From positions 62,001 to 126,000 of the forward strand of contig JAJIRX010000492.1 in NCBI GenBank assembly GCA_023853785.1: a DNA stretch of 64,000 nucleotides, read 5' to 3'. The DNA is from Psilocybe azurescens (taxonomy: Eukaryota; Basidiomycota; Agaricomycetes; Agaricales; Agrocybaceae). Shown in pieces: positions 22,189-33,420 of this stretch (the stretch's first letter is position 1; each line of letters opens with the position of its first letter). The notes under the pieces were generated by a model that saw nothing but the letters and a program-made list of their open reading frames with translations, had not been told where the DNA came from and made no database searches. The position numbers were made by a program, and so were the translations under genes.

Positions 22189-23804
22189 ATGCCTAAAGTC
22201 TCACTTCGAAAACGCCCTGCTACGAGGGTGCTTTTGAATATGCAAGAAAAGTACAGGAACTCCGTCACCACTCTCTTCTTCTAAGGCAGCTTTCATCTTC
22301 AGAAAGTGAAGAAACAGGCTCGGAACATGATGAAAATTTCAACATTCTTGACAAAATGCAAATTGATGAGGACTCCGACATGTCTTCAGTATCATCTCTG
22401 TCAACACAATCCTCTCTGTCCTCTCTGTCTTCATTTGGCTCAGGGAGTGAGGCTGGAGAAGCTCCTCTTGATGCTGCTCATGCTCAGTCCACCAACTCTG
22501 ATTCTGAGGACAAAGAAAACATCATTTACATCAAGAGGCTTGCAGCCATTCACAAACATATTCAATATCTCGAAAAGACCCGTGTTCTGCAACCCAAAAG
22601 GTGCAAAAACTCTCACAGCTGGCCCTTGTTCTTGTAGCATTCAAAGACGGAGACCGTGAACAATTTCGGTGCAATCTTTGTGTCCACCCTGACACATTTG
22701 ATGGTCTGATCACAAAAATTGACCAACATCCTATCTTCACTGGAGGTGGACCAAATGAGCAAATGCCTGTAGAGGAGCAGCTTGCTATTGCACTTTATCA
22801 CTTTGGACATTTTGGAAACAGTGCATCAGTCGAGTCAGTAGTGCAATGGGCTGGTTGCTCAGCTGGTATGGTTGTTAACTCCACATGCCATGTAATGCAA
22901 GCCTTTCTTTCAATGCACAATGATGTGATTCATTATCCAAGCCCTGCAGATAAGGAGGCTGCTAAAGAATGGGTGGAAGCAGCCAGCTGTGCAGCATGGA
23001 GGGATGGGTACCTCTTTGTGGATGGAACACTAGTACCACTTGCAGACAAGCCTGGGTATCATGGGGAGGCATATTTTGACAGGAAATCCAATTATTCCTT
23101 AAATGTTCAGGTATGCTTTACAATTGTTTAATTATAAACAATTCATTGAAAATTTAATTTTTTAGCTTATCACTCTCCCAAATCTGTGTATAGTTGATTA
23201 TGTTATTGGTCACTGCGGCAGTGCTCATGACTCAACTGCATTTATGGAGTCCCATACATTCAAGGATCGCCAGAATCTTATTGGCCGAGGAGAATGGATA
23301 TGGGCTGACTCTGCATATCCTATTGAGGCCTGGTGTGTTACACCATACAAAAAGCCTGCATCAAATGTGCCAGAAAATAAAACATTTAATTTCTGGGTCT
23401 CTCACATACATTTTATTGACAGCTTTGCTGAGTTTTATTACTCACTTCACTTTGTCTTCTAGATACACATCAAGTCAGAACATGCTGTTGGTTATTTGAA
23501 AGGTCGTTTTCAGTCCTTGAAAGGCCTTTGACAACAGATCAAGAATGAAACTGATCATTTGCGTGCTGTGGAATGGATTCAGACTTGTATCATCATCATC
23601 CATACACTTATCCATGGCATTGAGCATCATAACAGAGATATGGACCCAGAGGAAGACATTATTTCTGAGGGTTTATCTTCAGGCTCATCTAGCTCAGGCT
23701 CTGATGATGATTGTGTTCCTGCTGATATTCATCATGAAACAGCTGGACAGCGTAAGCATGGTAAGGTGAAGGAAAATTTATTTCGAAGTCAATTATTTAA
23801 TTAA
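22189..23804 (+). pseudogene. Harbinger transposase (DDE_Tnp_4-like), broken
   Basis: The start is MPKVSLRKRPATR at 22189, followed by an acidic Ser-rich stretch. The transposase core follows: VHPDTFDGLITKI, EQMPVEEQLAIALYHFGHFGN, the acidic VDGTLVPL, then an intron near 23110-23163. After it come LPNLCIVDYVIGHCGSAHDS, the acidic WADSAYPIEAW, and SEHAVGYLKGRF with the catalytic Glu. A second intron lies at about 23391-23463. There are two lesions: a frame change near 22600 between the Ser-rich N-terminus and the core, and an in-frame TGA at about 23529 just after GRFQSLKGL. The protein is not expected to be active. Confidence 0.85.
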
Positions 23805-23833
23805 ATGTATAGTTTAATTACATCTGGTGTATG

Positions 23834-24660
23834 CTAATTTAAATTCTCACCATCATCTACATTATGCAAAGCAGCTGAAAACTGGCCAACAGGTATTTGT
23901 GGAATGTGATTAGCATCAGTATCCCAATTGTTGTTGGCCACTGGCATCTGATTGTTAATAAATTCCATCCCAGTACCAACAGCATGGAATTGAGACATTC
24001 CTGGCATACTGAGTCCAGCTGCATTACTCTGCATGAACATGAGACACATCAGTTCATACTGCTGCCCTTGATGCTTAGCATCAAGTTCCATTTTGTGTGC
24101 CTTGGCCTTGTACTTGATGGTCTCAAGCTCTTTTCGGTTTGCTGCCAAATCAAGTTCCTTTTCACGAAGTCTTGCCTTTTCTGCTCATTGTGATGCTATG
24201 TCCTTCATTTCTTGCTGGTGGATATCTTCAAGGGCATTATTGGACATATCACGCTTCTTCAAGTTTTTTGAACTTGCTGTTTTGAATTGTGACTGCTACA
24301 TAAACAGAATGAGTTTGTGTAAAGTAATATAAAAAATACTTACCTTTTTCAGCTTAATAGAGGCCGGTTTTGCATCTTCCACATCTGATGAGACACCATA
24401 GTTGTCTACTTCACTGCTGTGATCTTGCCTATTGAATTCACTTGTGTTGAGGTTGTGGTCATCATCACTAGTGGCATCAGGTGCAAGAATTTTGGGTTGT
24501 TGGTGAGATGTTCAAGCGCACGAGTAGTCCATTCTGGATGGTCTTCCCATTTGAGAGGTTTTGCTCGAGCTTTCTTGGGTTTAATGTCCTCATTGGCTGG
24601 GGTAGCTTCTTTAGAAGGCAAGGCTGTATTATCCTCCTTGTTTACCGAACGTTTTGTCAT
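23834..24660 (-). CDS. Harbinger accessory protein (Myb/SANT-like DNA-binding), probably decayed
   Basis: The start is MTKRSVNKEDN at 24660. The first exon has KWEDHPEWTTRALEHL, a Trp-spaced helix-turn-helix segment like Myb/SANT accessory ORFs of Harbinger elements. A break or intron follows near 24410. The downstream exons carry SKNLKKRDMSNNALEDIHQQ, a Lys/Glu-rich coiled coil (ANRKELETIKYKAKAHKMEL) and a Gln/Met-rich tail. An in-frame stop near 24186 (ASQ before AEKARL) suggests decay. It is transcribed convergently with the transposase, with ends about 30 bp apart. Confidence 0.6.
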
Positions 24661-24941
24661 TGTGAAGAGAGGGAGGAGTGAAGCAGACAGAGTTATGAGA
24701 CGGCGAGGTTTCAATAATTTTGCGACTCGGTGGAGCAAGCCAAAATATTCTTTGATTATTAATATAGCACATTACATAATATTACAACTAATTATCTAAT
24801 ACAAGGGCTCTGAAAAGCAAGTGAAAAGCGGAGGAAAAGCAAGGCAAGAGCGGGGTGAAAGCCGCTTCTGCATACTTGAAAAGCAAGGCCCGCTTTTCAA
24901 AATCCTGCTTTGATCCTCGAAAAGTGACATGAAAATCGCGA

Positions 24942-26118
24942 TCAAAGGCGGTTCAGAACAGCCTCAGAGATCATGGGTGAAAAAAAAAAAGGTACGCGAT
25001 ATACCTGCCCGATCTGCTGTGCGAGTAATGCGACAAGTTCAGTATTTGCAAGAATAGAACAGAGCATGATGTGAAGGCTGTACAGAGCGCTAAGGCTGTG
25101 AACCATGTGCTGTGCCGCTCTGAAGTTGTGAAGCAGCTTCGAACACATCATCATGTCGACGACCGCTTCCGTATTCTGCGGCCACCGTGACTCCAGGCCC
25201 GTAGCTTGTTGGAAGTTGAACTTGAGTCGTTCAATTGAATCGATCATAAACGTGCGGATGTCTTCTGAGTCGTTGACTTCTTCCCTGAGATCGACGAATG
25301 TCGAAATAGATTTGAGAACCGGAATGTCGAATGCTTCTTGGACGTTATATTCGGGACGGCTGAAGACGATAAACCGCATTCTCCGCGAGAGCGCAGATGT
25401 AATGGCCGGCAAGGCATCTAAAATGCGTGCCACAGTAGCCTGGTTATCGCATTGGTCCAGGCCGTCAATGATGGCGATGAATTGAGAGTCGATATTCGAC
25501 CTCAATATGGGCTCGACTAAAAGTTTGCGCAGTTGTATTTCGATCGGTTGTTCAAAGACGGACGGATAGGTTTCGATGGATGATAAAATGTAGCGCATTA
25601 GCTCTGGTACGGCGTTTCCGAGTTGGAATGCGAGAGTTGGAGCAAGGGATTTCTCTGAGTATGCAGTCTCGTTGCCATCACATCCTTTGCGAATAAAATA
25701 ACTGGCCACATATTGTTGTTCTGAATGTAAAAAATCTGCAAAGGATGATGCAATCGATGTTTTTCCCGTTCCCTCGTATCCGAATAGCCAGAGAACAGCA
25801 GAGGTCTCTTGTGTTCGTGCCCATTCTGCGAGCTTTGAGACAATCCGTTGCCGCGTGTTTCGATGGCATCGCGGAAGCCGACCTGATTCATGGGTAGCAC
25901 CCATTGACGTGTGGTTTCTGAGCATTGCCAAGGCAGATTCTGTGAAGTGAAATATGTTTAGTATCTGAAATAATAAATGAACGAGTTAGAGTCGCACCAT
26001 TGCTGGACATTTGAGCTACAAGAGTGAAAGTACCGCCATTGACTGTGACTGGAGATGCATTCGCCGCAAACATAGAAAAGCTGTTTTGTTGCTGGTTGGT
26101 AGTATGTGAGGAGCTCAT
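24942..26118 (-). CDS. NACHT-domain P-loop NTPase (NLR-like), copy A, C-terminus lost
   Basis: Exon 1 (26118-25998) starts MSSSHTTNQQQNSFSMFA and contains VNGGTFTLV, the short motif often seen before NACHT domains in agaricomycete NLR-like proteins. A 58-bp intron (25940-25997) follows. Exon 2 opens with ALAMLRNHTSMGATHESG and RCHRNTR. The NACHT domain has Walker A GYEGTGKTS, Walker B IAIIDGLDQC, and FSRPEY in the sensor position. A GGCAG|GTATAT donor at 25004 suggests the gene once continued into further exons; reading through instead gives a stop at 24942. The usual C-terminal WD40, ankyrin or TPR repeats are absent. Transposons occupy the DNA where they would be. NLR-like proteins act in non-self recognition in fungi. 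The role here is inferred. Confidence 0.8.
24956..24977. repeat. 22-bp direct repeat, right copy
   Basis: Perfect match to 20992-21013. It lies just downstream of NACHT copy A, in what is probably an intron of that gene. Confidence 0.8.
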
Positions 26119-26564
26119 GGGATGGTGAGGGAGAGTGAGAGTGTTTGAGCTACAGGGTACAAGCAACGATGGAAGAGCAGGAAAGAAGCAAGTGCCTTGA
26201 ATCACACCCATTGTTGCACAGCCCTCGCTCATCGGCCATGTAGAGCCATAATAGCCCATTATCGTGATTGTAGGGTTCAGTCAACTTGTATGAATTCTTC
26301 TAGCAATTCTAATTACAGCCTCGGGGTTGTTATTGTTGAAATTTACAATGATGGAGAGGTATTGTCTTGTTGGCTGCTAGTATGTGAGGAACTCATCGGA
26401 GGGAGAGCGAGAGGGAGCGTGTTTGAGATACAGGACACAAGCGATGACGGAAGAGCAGGAAAGAAGCAAGTGCCTTGAATCATACGCATTTTTGTGTAGC
26501 CCTCGCACAGTGGCCATGTAGAGCCATAATAGCCCATTACCGTGATAGTAGGGTTCCGTCAACT
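26119..26564. repeat. Leader repeats upstream of NACHT copy A
   Basis: Two copies of a segment containing CCATGTAGAGCCATAATAGC and AAGCAAGTGCCTTGAATCA lie about 280 bp apart. They match the 105-bp units upstream of NACHT copy B. The left copy abuts the NACHT 5' end. The right copy directly abuts the broken end of Byr4-like copy 2 at 26565. Confidence 0.75.
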
Positions 26565-29500
26565 TGTTCGTGGTGAAGTTCAAATCCTTCTCCTCGTTTT
26601 GGTGCTCCTGCTCTCTGTCTCTATCTTTCTCCGGCCTCTCCCGTTCTCTAACACCAGCCTGCACAATCTGCGCTCCAAAATCAAAATCCAAACTCGCCCG
26701 CCCCCGCCCTGAACCCCCTGCACCGCCAGCAGCAACGCCAATCGACGACCTCCGCGGACCCTCCTCCGACGCCCTGCCCCTTCTCGCGCTACCACCACCA
26801 CCACTCCCAGGAACAACCCTCTCCCTCTCCCTCTCCGCTCTTTTCTCACGCGCCAAGGACGGCGTACGCGACAGCGACGGGCGGGACAAGGATGGCGCTC
26901 GTGACAAGGACGGCGCACGCGACACAGCAGCCGACGAGGACGTCGAAGACGCAGGAAGCACCGAGCTCCTCCTACTCTGGCTCTGACTCTGGCTGGAGCC
27001 AGAGACCATCCTCCTCGAGTTGGACCCCAAGTTCAAATTCAAGTTCGAGGTCGAGGTTGAAGGCAGCCTCAACGACAGTTGACTCGCCGACGCCGACGCC
27101 GACGCAGGCAGCGGGGGCAGCGTGTACGGCATGTTCCCATTCCCATTCCTATTGCCGCTCCCATTTCCTCTAGCACCGCTCTTCCTATTTTCCTTGCCCC
27201 CAAACACCTGCCCCGTCGTCGTCGCCGTCGCCGCCGCACCGCCAGCACCACTCGTACCCGCACCCCCATCCAACGTCGTCCCACCCGACTTGGACCGCTT
27301 ATGCCGCCCCGCACCCACGCCGACGAGGCTGAGCCGCCGCATGGACTGCATGAACCCGCGGCTGCCCTCCCGCTCCTTCTCCTTGGCTTTGGAATGCGGC
27401 GTGGGCGTCATCGGCGGGTGTACCTGTGCATGTGGTGCGCCAGGCGTAGCGCTAGCGTCCACGAATATAAACGGCGATGACGAAGCCGACGCTGGTGTCG
27501 AGCCGGACGCTGAGGGTGGACGCAGGGTATCAGCTGCACAGTCGCCGCTGCGATCGCTGCGATCGCGGAGTAGCCGCGAGAACGACTTGCGCCGATTTCT
27601 CTCTTCGCCCGCCACAACCCCCTGCTGCTGCTGCCCATCCGCATACCTATCCTCAGCCTCAGCTTCCTGCACGTTCCCGTTCCCGTTCTCACGATCGCCA
27701 ACGACAGCACGCCCGAGCCCAATGCCCTCATACCGCCCCCCGCCCCCCTCCTGGCGTCTGCGGCCCCGGCACGTTCTCACTGCTTCCACCCACACCTCCG
27801 AACCCCATGCCCATACCGAGTTTAACGAACCCAAGACTCTTCCGCTTGATGAGCTTGTTGGGCGTCGCAGTCCCACTCCCGCTTCCACTGGGCCCAGCAC
27901 CAGCACCCACACCCGCGTTCGCGCCTCTCAGTTGAAACTCGCGCTGCTGCGGCTGTCCACCGCCGCCGGACCCAAAGAACGCCGCGTCGTCATGGTCATG
28001 GTCATCGCCTGCGTCTCCACCTCCTCCTCCTGTTCCTCTTGGTCTTGACAATCTCTGGTCCCAGTCCAACTTCGGCTCCGACTCCGGGATCCATCCTCGC
28101 TGCGCCCACTCTCGCTCCGTGCGCTGCACGCCGTGCGCGTGCTGAGTCCTCTCGCCAGTCCCGTTGCAGGTCCGACTGCAGCCCCAGAGCGCCGCGGGCT
28201 ACCTGCACTAGACGCCCGAAAAACCAGCCCCCACCCGTATTTGCAGGCAGCGGGGGCGATCCTGTCAAGGACGATGATGATGACGCCTGTCCCGCCGAGT
28301 GTCTTTTCGGCTTCACTTTGACGATGCTCTTGGGAGTAGAAAGCGCTGAGGATACGGATAGAGGTGGGACAGGGACGGGTGGGTGTGATGAGGTGTATAA
28401 GTTAAAAGAGGACAGGGAGGATCGGGGGCGGGGTGTGCGTTCGTTCGCGTTTTGCTGTTGCTGCTGGGATTCTGGAATGTAGAAAATTAGTTCGTGTTAT
28501 TTAGGATGAAGGAAAGAAAAGAAAAGGAAGGAAGAGTGTATGAGAATAAGAATGGGAAGGAAGGACGAGTAAATAGACAAGTTAATAGATACAAATTGAA
28601 GATGAAAGATAATGGATGGATGGATGGATGGATGCCACAGGTAGTGAAAAATAGGAATAGTTGAAGGACGGATAGATAAAATAAAATAAAAATAAAAATG
28701 GTAAATATGGACGCCAAAGGTAGAGAAAATAAATGTCGCAGAAAGACAAAGGACGAGAGAAAAGAAAAGAAAAGAAGGACATGTGTATACGATCGAAGTG
28801 AATACATATAAATAAAATATAAGATAATGGAGGCGAGGGCAAGGATGTGAGGATAAACACCAAAAGCATGGAAAATAAGAGCAACAGAAGGACGAAGAAC
28901 GAAGAACGAAGAATAAAAGAAAGAAAAGAAAGAAAAAAACACGCGCATACACCCCACAAAAAAGAAAAGAAAAAGACCCACCTATAACCTCACTAGGCGT
29001 AACACTCCTGCCCTCCTCTGCCTGACCCCCGCGCCCACTTCTTCATACTCCCAATGCGGCTCAACAACCCCGTCCCCGTTCCTCCTAACGTCGAAGCCTT
29101 GGTAGGTGTAGCAGGCACCGCATGCGCGTGTGCGTGCGGAAGGTGATGCTGGTCTTGCGGGTACACGGGCGCAGCAGCGCCCTGTCCCACAGAAAACACA
29201 TCCGATAGCGGAGACGCATCGTAAGCACGCTCACGCTCATACCCCACCTCCCTCTCCTCACCTACGAACCCCCTCCCCGGCTCCGGCTCTGGCTCTTCCT
29301 CAACACCCTCCTCCTCCTCGACCGAGAATCCTCCTTGTGGGAGGGCAGGCACCAGTGGAGGAGCCGGGACCTGGGTGTGGGGAGGAAAAGCCGGCAAAGG
29401 CAGAGACTGCCGCGTCCTCGTTGCCGTTCCCGCGCTGCTTGGCGGTATATCGGCCGCGGGTGTGCGTGCGCCTGTACGTGTGCGTATGCTTGTGCGTGGA

Positions 29501-30268
29501 GTTCGACGAAGAGTCCTAGCGCGTAGTGTTGCGTCGGGAGCCCTGGGTGCGCCCTGATCGCGCACCGCGATTGGGCAGTCACGGTTCGGTCTTCTTCGTC
29601 CTCGTCGCCCCCGCCGTCCGGGAAGAGCCGTAACTCGTCGTCGTGGAAGTCGTCTTCGTGCTGGTACCGACATGACGGAGAATGCGGTGCATCGTCGTGG
29701 TCATCGTGGTCATTCCAGAGGGAGACCACGACTCGACGCCCAGCAACGGATGCGACCCAGCGCGCCTGCGCCTCTTCGAAATCGTCGTCCCAATTCTCCG
29801 TCTCCGTCTCCTTCTCTCCTTGCCTCCCTTCCGTTCGCCCCAACACATCCGCACCAGACCCACCACCACTACCACCAGCCTTCTCCGGCCTCCGCGGAGG
29901 TGCCGGCACTGACCCAAACGAAGAAACCAGCATATGCCCCAGCTCATCCGCATCCGCATCCCAGTCCTCCGTCACCACGCTGCTCGCCACAGACAGCTTC
30001 CTAACGTCTCTGTCCCCCGCCCCTCCTCCGGCGTGTGTGTGTCGCCGCCCTTGTTTCTTGCCAGTACTCGCCCGTCCCCGTTCCCGTTCTCCTGTGGGTC
30101 AGGCTGGAACTCAAAGTCGTCGTCCCAATTCTCCGAGGGTTCTACAATACGCGATGAGATTCATATACCATTCAGTAGAGCATAGACAAACTGATCGTAC
30201 ATACCTAGTGCGAGCTGAGGCAGCGTCGTCGGTGGCGGGATCGCATGCGCATGGTCAGTAGTAGCCAT
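26565..30268 (-). pseudogene. Byr4-like copy 2, 3'-truncated duplicate
   Basis: It is a close copy of 10545-14488. The start is MATTDHAHAIPPP at 30268. Exon 1 ends at 30205 and is followed by PSENWDDDFEF, the EDWDADADE motif and ENWDDDFEEA. The long intron (about 28475-28985), KLIKRKSLGFVKLG at about 27840 and the RERERPEKDRDREQ segment follow. Homology ends abruptly at 26565, so the second half (coiled coil and C-terminus) is missing. Frame disagreements with copy 1 around 29400-29700 indicate further damage. The intron at about 28140-28215 has a better donor (GCAG|GTAGCC) than copy 1. The last open frame runs on past the break into the NACHT leader repeat. Confidence 0.75.
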
Positions 30269-31290
30269 CGATGATGATGTATCCAGAACTCCTGGTGATA
30301 GTATGATAGTAATACAACGACGATGACGATGCCCACGGTTGTTCATCCACGTGTACGGTGTACGCGTGTATGTATTCAGCCCTCGTATCCCACGCGGAGA
30401 GTAAAAAACGCGTTAACGTGAATTCGTCGTCGTCGTAGCGTAAATGTGATGGTGGTGGTGATGTCGTGGATGGCTTGTCGTGTCGAGCGCCTGACGCCGA
30501 TTGTCGTATGCGTCGTCTGAATCGTCTGAATCGTGGTATCTGAATCTAAGCAAGATATATGGAGTTTTCTGATGTATATGTTATTTTGGCGGTAGAATAG
30601 GAATGTTGTCGTCGTGGCTGCCAGTCGGTCGCGGTCGTAGCAAGAGCCCAACAAGCCAGCCCTTGTTTTCCTTTTCGCCAAATTCGAACCAAATTCCCGC
30701 GCGGTACTTCCACCAACCCAGTTGCGTAGGGTTAGGGTTCCCCGGCCACCACCCTGCAAGCCGCCAGCTGGCCAGTGGCAACAAATAACAGCGCTCATAT
30801 ATAGACATCACAGCTCCCCATCACCGATAAAATTTACATCCGAAACATCATCCTCTAGATTCCTCTGCCCTCCCAGTCTCCAATCTTCTCCAGTGCAGTT
30901 CCTCTCTACAGCTGCATAACCATCTAATCTAAATGACAACAGCCTCGTGTTGCGCCTCGAGGCTCGGCCTGCACGCATTAGGCCCATACTTAAAATCCAA
31001 CCATGGCCGGCTTCTGCGCACACGGAAGGGACCCTGAACCTTGAAGGAAAGGAAAGGAAAGGCTTTGTTCCTGTTCCGCTCTCCATTCCTGCTCGCCTAA
31101 GTATGCCTCTACGATTATTCGTTCACTACGCGCTTCAGTGTCAGAGCTCGAGCTGCCTGTCAGTCTCTGTCGACGGCGATCCGCCCAATCCGCAACTTGA
31201 GAGTGCTTTGACCGCTTGCGCTGTTATAACTTACCGCCTCCAGTTCCCGCTGTCCCCCACCATTATGTTTGATGGACTTGCTTTGGAAGC
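30269..31290. repeat. Duplicated upstream region of Byr4-like copy 2
   Basis: Shares ordered blocks with 14489-16040 and 36188-37760. It is shorter than copy 1 and ends near a CCACCATTATGTTTGATGGA segment matching copy 3 around 37350. Confidence 0.7.
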
Positions 31291-31803
31291 CCGAGCATTA
31301 AAACAGCGGATGTACAAATCAAATTTACCAATACACATGCCCGAGCGCGAAGCCCAATTGAGAATGAGCAATGAGCAAGCTATGAGGTGCCCTGACTGAA
31401 CTTGCAGATGCAGTGTGTTACGGGCACGGTCGGAACGTTTGCAGGAGAGGAAATTAGGCAAGCGGAGCGGAGGGAAAGCGCGTTGATTAGACGAAGAGCC
31501 AGAACTATGTACTGACAAGTTATGTAGAAACTAGAAGAACAATATGTGTTATTCAAGGAGAATTGGAGTCCAAGAGGTAACAAGATGATGAGAAGGGAAT
31601 GACGCCGGAAACAAGAGACGAGGTTCCAAGGAGAGAAGAGTCCGAAGCATAGTATGTAAAAGAACAAGGAGGAACAATGAGGAAGGAGAAGATAAAAAAA
31701 TATGATAGGTATGGGTGAGGAATGAAGGATGGGGTGGGAGACGGGGGTGCTTTATATCATTTCGAATGATTGGTTAAAAAAAAAAAAAAGGGACGTGATA
31801 TAC
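31291..31803. other. Junction between duplication units, no gene recognised
   Basis: Sequence between the Byr4 copy 2 upstream region and NACHT copy B. It is purine-rich on plus, with a poly-A run at 31776-31788. A minus frame (31667-31380) has no recognisable motif. Confidence 0.4.
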
Positions 31804-33048
31804 CTGCCCGATCGGCTGCAGACTATTATTTATACCCGTGCTGTGTGAGTACAGGCCTCGTGCCGCGTTAATGTGCTAAAAAAGGAACAGCCTCAGAGAT
31901 CATGGGTGAAAAAAAAAAAAGGTACGTGATATACCTGCTCGATCTCCTGTGCGAGTAATGCGCAAAGTTCCGCATTTGCAAGAATAGAACAGAGCATAAT
32001 ATGAAGGCTGTAAAGAGCGTTAAGGCTGTGAACCATGCGCTGTGCCGCTCCGAAGTTGTGAAGCAGCTTCGAAGATATCATCGTATCGACGACAGCTTCC
32101 GTATTCTGCGGCCAACACGACCCCAGGCCCGTGGCTTGTTGGAAGTCGAGCTTGAGTCGTTCAATTGAATCGATCATAAATATGCGGATGTCTTCTGACT
32201 CGTTGACTTCTTCCTTGAGATCGATGAATGTCGAGGTAGATTTGAGAACCGGAATGTTGAATGCTTCTTGGATGTTATGTTCGGGGCGACTACAGACGAT
32301 AAACCGCATTCTACCAGAGAGCGCAGATGTAATAGCTGGCAAGGCATCCAGAATGCGTGCCACAGCAGCCTGGTTATCGCATTGGTCCAGGCCGTCAATG
32401 ATGGCGATCGATTGAAAGTCGATATTCGACGTCAATATCGGCTCAACTACAAGTTTGCGCAGTTGTATTTCGATCGGTTGTTCAAAGATGGACGGATAGG
32501 TTTCGATGGATGATAAAATGTAGCGCATTAGCTCTGGTACGGCGTTTCCGAGTTGGAATGCGAGAGTTGGAGCAAGGGATTTCTCTGAGTATGCAGTCTC
32601 GTTGCCATCACATCCTTTGCGAATAAAATAACTGGCCACATGTTGTTGTCCTGAATATAAAAAATCTGCCAACGATGATGCAATCGATGTTTTTCCTGTT
32701 CCCTCGTGTCCGAATAGCCAGAGAACAGCGGAGGCCTCTTGTGTTTGTGCCCATTCTGCGAGCTTTGAGACAATCCGTTGCCGCGTGTTTCGATGGCATC
32801 GCGGAAGCCGACCTGATTCATTAGTAGCGCCTATTGATATGCAGTTTCTGAGCATTCCCAAGGTAGATTCTGTGAAGTGAAATATGTTTAATGTCTGAAA
32901 TAATAGATGAACGAGCTAGAGTCGCACCATTGCTGGACATTTGGGCTACAAGGGTGAAAGTACCACCATTGACTGTGATTGGAGATGCATTCGCTGCAAA
33001 CATAGAAAAGCTGTTTTCTTGCTGATTGGTAGTATGTGAGGAGCTCAT
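31804..33048 (-). CDS. NACHT-domain P-loop NTPase (NLR-like), copy B, C-terminally short
   Basis: Paralogue of copy A. Exon 1 (33048-32928) starts MSSSHTTNQQENSFSMFA with VNGGTFTLV. A 58-bp intron (32870-32927) follows. Exon 2 carries SGRLPRCHRNTR, Walker A GHEGTGKTS, Walker B IAIIDGLDQC and CSRPEH. Exon 2 can end at a GAGCAG|GTATAT donor (31935) and splice to a possible 72-bp exon at 31875-31804 (TTTTTTAG acceptor), which stays open as HINAARGLYSHSTG...LQPIGQ and ends at another GTATAT donor. Reading through exon 2 instead gives a stop at 31893. As in copy A, no C-terminal repeat domain is visible. Confidence 0.75.
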
Positions 33049-33104
33049 CGGATGGCGATGGAGAGTGAGAGTGTTTGAGCTACAGGTACAAGCGACGACG
33101 GAAG

Positions 33105-33420
33105 AGCAAGAAAGAAAGAGCCTTGAATCACACCGATTGCTGCATAGTCCTCGCACAGCGGCCATGTAGAGCCATAATAGCCCATTATCGTGATAGTAGG
33201 GTTCAGAGCAGGAAAGAAGCAAGTGCCTTGAATCACACCGATTGTTGCATAGCCCTCGCACAGCAGTCATGTAGAGCCATAATAGCCCACTATAGTGATA
33301 GTAGGGTTCAGAGAAGGAAAGAAGAAAGTGCCTTGAATCACACCGATTGTTGCATAGCCCTCGCATAGCAGCCATGTAGAGCCATAATAGCCCATTATCG
33401 TGATAGTAGGTTCCGTCAAT
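33105..33420 (-). repeat. Three tandem 105-bp in-frame repeats upstream of NACHT copy B
   Basis: CCTTGAATCACACCGATTG recurs at 33121, 33226 and 33331, an exact 105-bp (35-codon) spacing. One minus frame is open through all three units and into exon 1 of the NACHT gene, giving a repeating peptide with RGLCNNRCDSRH and EPYYHxxGLLWLYM. It may be an N-terminal extension or a leader region. The same unit occurs near NACHT copy A. Confidence 0.8.

Larger units (their letters stand above)
21905..24950 (+). mobile_element. Harbinger (PIF) DNA transposon, decayed
   Basis: The element carries two genes in the usual PIF/Harbinger arrangement: a DDE transposase on plus and a Myb/SANT-type accessory gene on minus. 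The left end begins GGGTGTTTCACGATGG, and a subterminal GCGATTTTCATGTC(T/A)CTTTTC block is found inverted at about 24905-24945. The outermost right TIR appears missing: the sequence passes straight into the 22-bp direct repeat, so the right end is truncated and a 3-bp target duplication cannot be confirmed. Confidence 0.8.

Noticed and set aside
22531..22740. Minus frame in the Harbinger
   Set aside because: Antisense to the recognisable transposase sequence.
20992..24977. 22-bp repeat as a Harbinger target-site duplication
   Set aside because: Harbinger elements make 3-bp duplications, and the left copy lies outside a separate MITE, so it cannot belong to Harbinger alone.
27122..28048. Plus-strand frame of 308 codons
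   Set aside because: Antisense shadow of Byr4-like copy 2; its counterpart in copy 1 is not conserved as a protein.
33105..33420. CRISPR-like array (regular 105-bp units)
   Set aside because: The units are contiguous with no unique spacers and the genome is eukaryotic. It is a tandem repeat.
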